The translations under genes were made by a program, and so were the position numbers. A stretch of 64,000 nt of DNA from Alphaproteobacteria bacterium (lineage in GTDB: Bacteria > Pseudomonadota > Alphaproteobacteria > Rickettsiales > SXRF01). Below the pieces are notes generated by a model. It made no database searches. It was not told the DNA's origin and saw only the letters and a list, made by a program, of their open reading frames with translations. The stretch spans positions 62,001 to 126,000 of the forward strand of contig JANYBV010000022.1 in NCBI GenBank assembly GCA_025360605.1. The letters are read 5' to 3'. Position 1 is the stretch's first letter. Every line of letters starts with the position of its first letter. This document shows, piece after piece, positions 60,177-64,000 of this stretch.

Positions 60177-63008
60177 TTAATGCTTAATCACCATATCGAC
60201 GACGTGGCCTGATTCTTCCGAGTTCTTAATTTCAATCGTTCTGTCCGGCCCTGTGGTGAAGCCCAGACGCTTGGCCTGCTCGGGCGACACGCGGACGGTG
60301 TAATGGCCCGCCGGAATGCCATTGAGTAAATAATAGCCGTCAAAGCTGGTGCGGGTATCTTTGATGATTTTGCTGTCAGCGCCTACGAGTTCGATCTGAA
60401 CATTGGTGGCGGGTTTACCTGTGCCTGACGGGTCTTCAATCGTCACGGTGCCATCAATATCGCCGCTGCTGCTGATAGGGAAATCAATGAATGTCGGCAC
60501 GCCCGGACGCGTGACCACATCCACACCGCCCGTCATGCTCATTAGGTATGGATTTTCGAGGCTTTTGCCATCCAGCACAATGCTGCTGCGGCTGTCTGGC
60601 GTAATGTTGCGCAGCAATATATTCCCGTCTTTATCGGTGGGGGCATTGGTGCTGCCACGGTTGACGAAGAACTTCGCATTTTCAACCGGCGTATCCCCTT
60701 CGTTAAATACCCCGTCGCCGTTACGGTCCTGAAAGGCGCGAGCCGCGATAATGCCGCTGCTGGCCGTTGCATCAGGGAAGAGCTTAAATTGGCCGCTACG
60801 CGGGTCTTGCCCGAAGCTCAGCGAAACGGTGAAACCAATGGCGTTGGTGCCGTTATCGGCGTGGCTGGCGTTTGCACCCAGTAAGAATTTTTTAAATTTC
60901 CTGTTCACGCCCACGGTGTAGGTGGTGAGCCGCTGGTTGATAAGCTGGCGGTCGACTTCCAGAATACTGTTTGTTTCGGGCGTAAAATTATACTGCCCCG
61001 ACATTAACAGCGTCTGGATATCCTTTTTCGGCGTTACCCCGTAAATCACATCGCCGCGCATGATGAGCTGCTGTATCGGAAAGCTCATAATAAAGTCGCC
61101 GGTGGTTTGCTTGTTGAGCGGGGTGGAGGTGATGGGCTGGCCGATGATGGCGGACAGCGAGTTATTGGTTGGGGTGGTGTCGGTGATGTAAATGAGATTG
61201 TTGGACAGCGCCAGACGCTGAATGGCGGTTGCCACGCGGTAGCCCACTGTGTCCACCTTGCGGCCAGAGTCATAAACGATGTGGGAGGCGGTGACACCGT
61301 TATTCAGGCTCGGGATATAGGGCAGTTTGATTTGCGTGTCGGCGCGTGCGGTGGTGCGGCTTTTGACGGGGTCGGTGATGCTTTCCGTGTAATCGCTGAT
61401 GAATCTGTTCATGAATTGCTGGTGGCTCGCCGACAGGCTGATATCGTAGATATTATCCTGCAATGATACCTGTAACGCGTTGCCGTTGCTTTTCGTATCA
61501 TGGGCAAAATCCGTGCGCCCGTATATGCCTGCGATGGTGGTTGCCAGCCCGCTGGAAATGTAATTGCGGGCGACATCGTCAGGGGTGGTGAAGGACGCTG
61601 CATTCGCAAACAGCGAGAGATTATTGAATATACCGTATTCATATTCCAGCAAGGTGCGTGGCGTTCCCTTTACGACCGCGCTTTGCAGCGGAGTGACGCC
61701 CGACAGCGTGGCGACGTTCTGGTTTTGCGTCAGGATGTCGAAGCTGCTGGTATTCTGCTGGCTCACCGACGCGCGGAAATATGATTTACCCTGCGGTGTC
61801 AGGTCATCTGATACATAGAATTTTTTGATTTCCTCGCGGGTTTGCCCGAAGGGGCCATAAAACACGAGGCGTACGACGTTCAGTCCCGATAGCAACGGCA
61901 CATCGACAAATTCGTAACGGCCATTACCCGATGCGCGCTGGAACGACAACAGCTGGTCGTTGCGGTATAGCTCAACATCCCAGCTGGGCGGCAAATCGCC
62001 TTGCAGGGTTGTACGATCGAAACTGGTGGCGCGGTCATACGGGATATTCGAGATGAGAACGCCGCGCCCTTGCTGCCCCAATGCGGTCAGCGGCATTTGC
62101 TGCGTATTGATATCGCCTAATTCCACATCCCTGATTTCATTCGCAGTAATGATATCGCCAAGCGTTGTTTTCTTCAGCCATTCATTGTCCTGCAATATCT
62201 TACCATCCGGATCGCGGCGGCTGAGCGTCCAGCGCAACTGGCTGAGTTTTTGTGTCTCGTCGGCGGTGGCGTAGATGCTACTGTGCATGTACAGCAGGTC
62301 GCTGTTGACCAGCGCGGTGACATCGTTGTGTAAACCGGTGTGGGTCTGCTGGTCATAACCTGACGTGTAGGTAACATCGCTAAACGGAACAGTATAGAGT
62401 TTGTAGGGTGTTTCCATTCGGGGAAATGGCCCCTCCGGTGCGCCTTGGGTATTTTGTCCCAGCTGGGTACGCTGCTTATCGCGCTCGGCAGCTTCCTGTG
62501 CGGCAAGCTTTATACCTTCATGCGGAATAACCGTCAGCGATTGCGATGCGAACGTAAATTTGAAATCAAGCGGGAACCACTGGCTGAGCAACTGTGCGTC
62601 CACATAGATTTCATCGGCGTGGATTTCCACCTGATTGGCGGCAAAATGCTGGCGCTGTCCGGCGATGATGACTTCGTTGCGGGCGACATCGAGGCTGAAT
62701 GTATTTTCAACGCCAAGAAACCAGCCTTCGGCTTGTCCTTCGCGTGGCATTACCTTGATGGCAAATTGCAATGCGTTGGAAAGCTGCCCGAGTGGCAGCA
62801 TGAGATTATTTTTGTTCGCGTAACCCGGAATGGAATCGGAAAGAACGGTTTTTCCTGCGCGTAATTCGATCAAAACCAGATCGTCGTCGGAACGCTCAAT
62901 GAATTTGACCGGCGTGTTATCGGTGGCAAGTGCGTAATGCGGCGATGCAATGCCTGCTAATGCCAGCACACAAAAACCGTATATAGATGCATTTGCTCGC
63001 ACTGACAT
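60177..63008 (-). CDS. Chaperone-usher-type outer-membrane usher with C-terminal adhesin-like domains
   Basis: This 943-residue protein has a signal peptide (about 1-29, ending YALA) and an N-terminal domain with LIELRAGKTVLSDSIPGYAN. A long beta-barrel middle follows (VELYRNDQLLSFQRASGNGRYEFVDVPL, GPFGQTREEIKKFYVSDDLTPQGKSYFR), as in usher-like proteins. After residue about 740 come AARAFQDRNGDGVFNEGDTPVENA, a SdrD/CNA-B-like domain with a calcium-type loop, and a second such domain (TSFDGYYLLNGIPAGHYTVRVSP). It lies downstream of a chaperone and a DUF4402 pilin, so a non-classical chaperone-usher fimbria is the best reading. Confidence 0.8.
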   Translation of the reverse strand: MSVRANASIYGFCVLALAGIASPHYALATDNTPVKFIERSDDDLVLIELRAGKTVLSDSIPGYANKNNLMLPLGQLSNALQFAIKVMPREGQAEGWFLGVENTFSLDVARNEVIIAGQRQHFAANQVEIHADEIYVDAQLLSQWFPLDFKFTFASQSLTVIPHEGIKLAAQEAAERDKQRTQLGQNTQGAPEGPFPRMETPYKLYTVPFSDVTYTSGYDQQTHTGLHNDVTALVNSDLLYMHSSIYATADETQKLSQLRWTLSRRDPDGKILQDNEWLKKTTLGDIITANEIRDVELGDINTQQMPLTALGQQGRGVLISNIPYDRATSFDRTTLQGDLPPSWDVELYRNDQLLSFQRASGNGRYEFVDVPLLSGLNVVRLVFYGPFGQTREEIKKFYVSDDLTPQGKSYFRASVSQQNTSSFDILTQNQNVATLSGVTPLQSAVVKGTPRTLLEYEYGIFNNLSLFANAASFTTPDDVARNYISSGLATTIAGIYGRTDFAHDTKSNGNALQVSLQDNIYDISLSASHQQFMNRFISDYTESITDPVKSRTTARADTQIKLPYIPSLNNGVTASHIVYDSGRKVDTVGYRVATAIQRLALSNNLIYITDTTPTNNSLSAIIGQPITSTPLNKQTTGDFIMSFPIQQLIMRGDVIYGVTPKKDIQTLLMSGQYNFTPETNSILEVDRQLINQRLTTYTVGVNRKFKKFLLGANASHADNGTNAIGFTVSLSFGQDPRSGQFKLFPDATASSGIIAARAFQDRNGDGVFNEGDTPVENAKFFVNRGSTNAPTDKDGNILLRNITPDSRSSIVLDGKSLENPYLMSMTGGVDVVTRPGVPTFIDFPISSSGDIDGTVTIEDPSGTGKPATNVQIELVGADSKIIKDTRTSFDGYYLLNGIPAGHYTVRVSPEQAKRLGFTTGPDRTIEIKNSEESGHVVDMVIKH

Positions 63009-63040
63009 AGGAATAGATAGTCGTCAAACCCCTGTTAAAA

Positions 63041-63071
63041 GCCAAAAGGGGCGGCTCATCGCCACCCCTTT
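63041..63071 (-). terminator. Attenuating hairpin between the pilin and usher genes
   Basis: AAAGGGG-C-GGC (63045-63055) pairs with GCC-A-CCCCTTT (63061-63071), one mismatch, loop TCATC. On the minus strand it is followed by TGGCTTTTAAC. It sits in the 93-base gap between the DUF4402 pilin and the usher and could lower usher expression relative to the pilin, as in many pilus operons. Confidence 0.6.
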
Positions 63072-63101
63072 CGGACTTTAAGAATTGATGTTTAGTTATG
63101 C

Positions 63102-63578
63102 TTAGTAGTGAACGCTCACGTTGTAGGTACCAGCATAGCTGCCTGCTGCCTGATTAGCGGCAACAGAAAGAAGACCGGTGATGTTGAATGCTTTATTGCC
63201 TGCGCCATCGGTAACCAGCGTAATGCTTGGAGCCGTTAAAGCAGCAGTCATGTGTTGTGAACCACTGCTCAGGATTACCGAGCTGTCGCTGACAACGGTG
63301 AAGTTGGTGGTTGGGGTGCCGTTAGCAGTGAATACGGCTGGCGATGCGCCGCCGAACCACAATGCTCCGCCGGTGGTGTTACCGTAGCTGTCCACCGTGC
63401 TTGCGGTGGTGCTTGGTGCGAAGGTACCAAAACTCATTGGTGTGGTCTGTACCAGAGAAAGGGGGGTGATGACGGTGGCTGTAACGGTGCCTACGGTGCT
63501 GTTGCCTGCAAACGCAGTAGCAGCGGTGAGGCTTGTGAATACAGCAGCGGCAGCAGCGAGTTTTAGTACATTTTTCAT
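63102..63578 (-). CDS. DUF4402 pilin-like secreted protein
   Basis: This 158-residue protein has a clear signal peptide (1-24, ending TAFA) and the DUF4402 pattern: VTATVITPLSLVQTTPMSFGTF near the N-terminus and AGSYAGTYNVSVHY at the C-terminus. DUF4402 proteins are fimbrial-type subunits that polymerise by donor strands. Here the chaperone lies upstream and the usher downstream, which supports a role as the main shaft subunit. The low-complexity Ser/Thr/Ala composition is expected for an exposed pilin. Confidence 0.85.
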   Translation of the reverse strand: MKNVLKLAAAAAVFTSLTAATAFAGNSTVGTVTATVITPLSLVQTTPMSFGTFAPSTTASTVDSYGNTTGGALWFGGASPAVFTANGTPTTNFTVVSDSSVILSSGSQHMTAALTAPSITLVTDGAGNKAFNITGLLSVAANQAAGSYAGTYNVSVHY

Positions 63579-63613
63579 TTTAACATCCTTCTGTTTAGTA
63601 AGTTAATTGTAAT

Positions 63614-64000
63614 TCAAGGTTTAAAAGTAAGTTTATCGAGTGTTTTTCCACCGTCTTCTTCGCGTTCACGATATTCAACCGTAAGCGCATTCTGCGGTGT
63701 GTGGGTGAGTGGAATGGTCACATGTCGCTTGGCATTAGGCAGGAGTACTGCCACGCCGCGAATCTGGCCTAACACATTATCGGTATTGCCCTCGGTAATA
63801 ATGACATCGCCATATACGGACTTGGTGCCTGTCCTGTTGATGGTCACTACGAGGGATTTGTCGGTCACTTTAATGCCGTTTAATTTAACCTGAGCGTCCA
63901 GAGCGCCCTTGCGCACGATGACCGGAATCGAAACACCGTATACAGGTATTAAGCGCACCGAGATCTGGTTGTTGGCGACGGCTTTCTTTGCTTCCACATC
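63614..64000 (-). CDS. Fimbrial periplasmic chaperone, partial (C-terminal part)
   Basis: The frame is open to the window edge, so only about the last 128 residues are seen. They contain IRLIPVYGVSIPVIVRKG-like and VKLNGIKVTDKSLVVTINRTGTKSVYGD segments, fitting the second immunoglobulin-like domain of PapD-type pilus chaperones. The protein would cap and deliver the DUF4402 subunit, coded 35 bases further on. The start lies outside the window. Confidence 0.75.
   Translation of the reverse strand, partial: DVEAKKAVANNQISVRLIPVYGVSIPVIVRKGALDAQVKLNGIKVTDKSLVVTINRTGTKSVYGDVIITEGNTDNVLGQIRGVAVLLPNAKRHVTIPLTHTPQNALTVEYREREEDGGKTLDKLTFKP

Overview
The window is about 64 kb of bacterial chromosome with mid-range GC and dense, often overlapping genes. 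An alphaproteobacterium is the best guess. Supporting this are the rpsP-rimM-trmD-rplS block followed by leuC/leuD, an aerobic-type cobalamin cluster with cobN, cobW, cobG and cbtAB, an LdtR-like MarR regulator, a Flp pilin and a YfiR/TonB-receptor/histidine-kinase cassette. No rRNA or species-level marker is present, so the lineage stays open. There are two tRNAs (Arg-ACG and Asn-GTT). I see no CRISPR array, transposase or integrase.

Layout. (1) 1-13.5 kb is housekeeping: a Rieske oxygenase, leucine synthesis (leuB; leuC, a small membrane ORF and leuD), the ribosomal/tRNA-modification operon rpsP-[receiver protein]-rimM-trmD-rplS, plsC, ffh, a 2Fe-2S ferredoxin-like protein, a YggT protein and a fatty-acid desaturase. 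(2) 13.8-18.5 kb is a sensory cassette: TonB-dependent receptor, YfiR-like periplasmic protein, membrane histidine kinase, then a MarR-type regulator. (3) 18.5-23.4 kb holds recG and trpG-trpD-trpC, with the decayed 5' stub of a glycosyltransferase between trpD and trpC. (4) 23.5-26.3 kb is a tRNA-Arg followed by a tight four-gene cassette that looks like phage virion or tail genes. (5) 26.3-47.9 kb is a nearly complete cobalamin regulon: cobU, cobO, cobQ, cobD, cobC, an alpha-ribazole phosphatase, cobS, cobT and bluB; then a sigma70-like promoter and a cobalamin riboswitch ahead of a DUF1636 gene, cobW, cobN, cobG, cobH, cobI, cobJ, cobK, cobL, cobM, cbiD and cobB, and finally the cobalt transporter cbtAB. 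(6) 48-56.7 kb is mostly envelope functions: UDP-galactopyranose mutase, Flp pilin, a Sel1-repeat protein, three co-directional proteins I do not recognise, a CopC-like protein and a triple-SPOR protein. (7) 56.8-58.6 kb is a tRNA-Asn followed by a small decayed island: an acyltransferase-3 gene broken by one in-frame stop, a TAGA tetranucleotide tract of about 21 copies, and a near-copy of the tRNA 3' end as far boundary. (8) 58.6-64 kb is an unrecognised 462-aa protein and an alternative chaperone-usher system (usher with C-terminal adhesin-like domains, DUF4402 pilin, and a periplasmic chaperone cut by the window edge).

How the genes work together. The cob genes cover precorrin-2 to adenosylcobalamin by the oxygen-dependent route, with two departures. 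CbiD stands in for CobF, and CobG is a short version that seems to lack its middle domain. No cobA (SUMT), cobE, cobF, cobST or cob(II)yrinate reductase gene is seen here, so these steps must be encoded elsewhere or done differently. Four cob genes (cobD, cobS, cobK, cbiD) lie inverted inside otherwise co-directional runs. For cobD and cobK the start codon nearly touches the start codon of the next gene.

The most interesting items to follow up are the receiver protein inside the ribosomal operon and its motif-sharing relative at 10.9 kb, the tRNA-Asn island with a possible contingency tract, the compact phage-like cassette, the CopC-like protein with a changed metal site, and the run of unknown genes at 51-55 kb.
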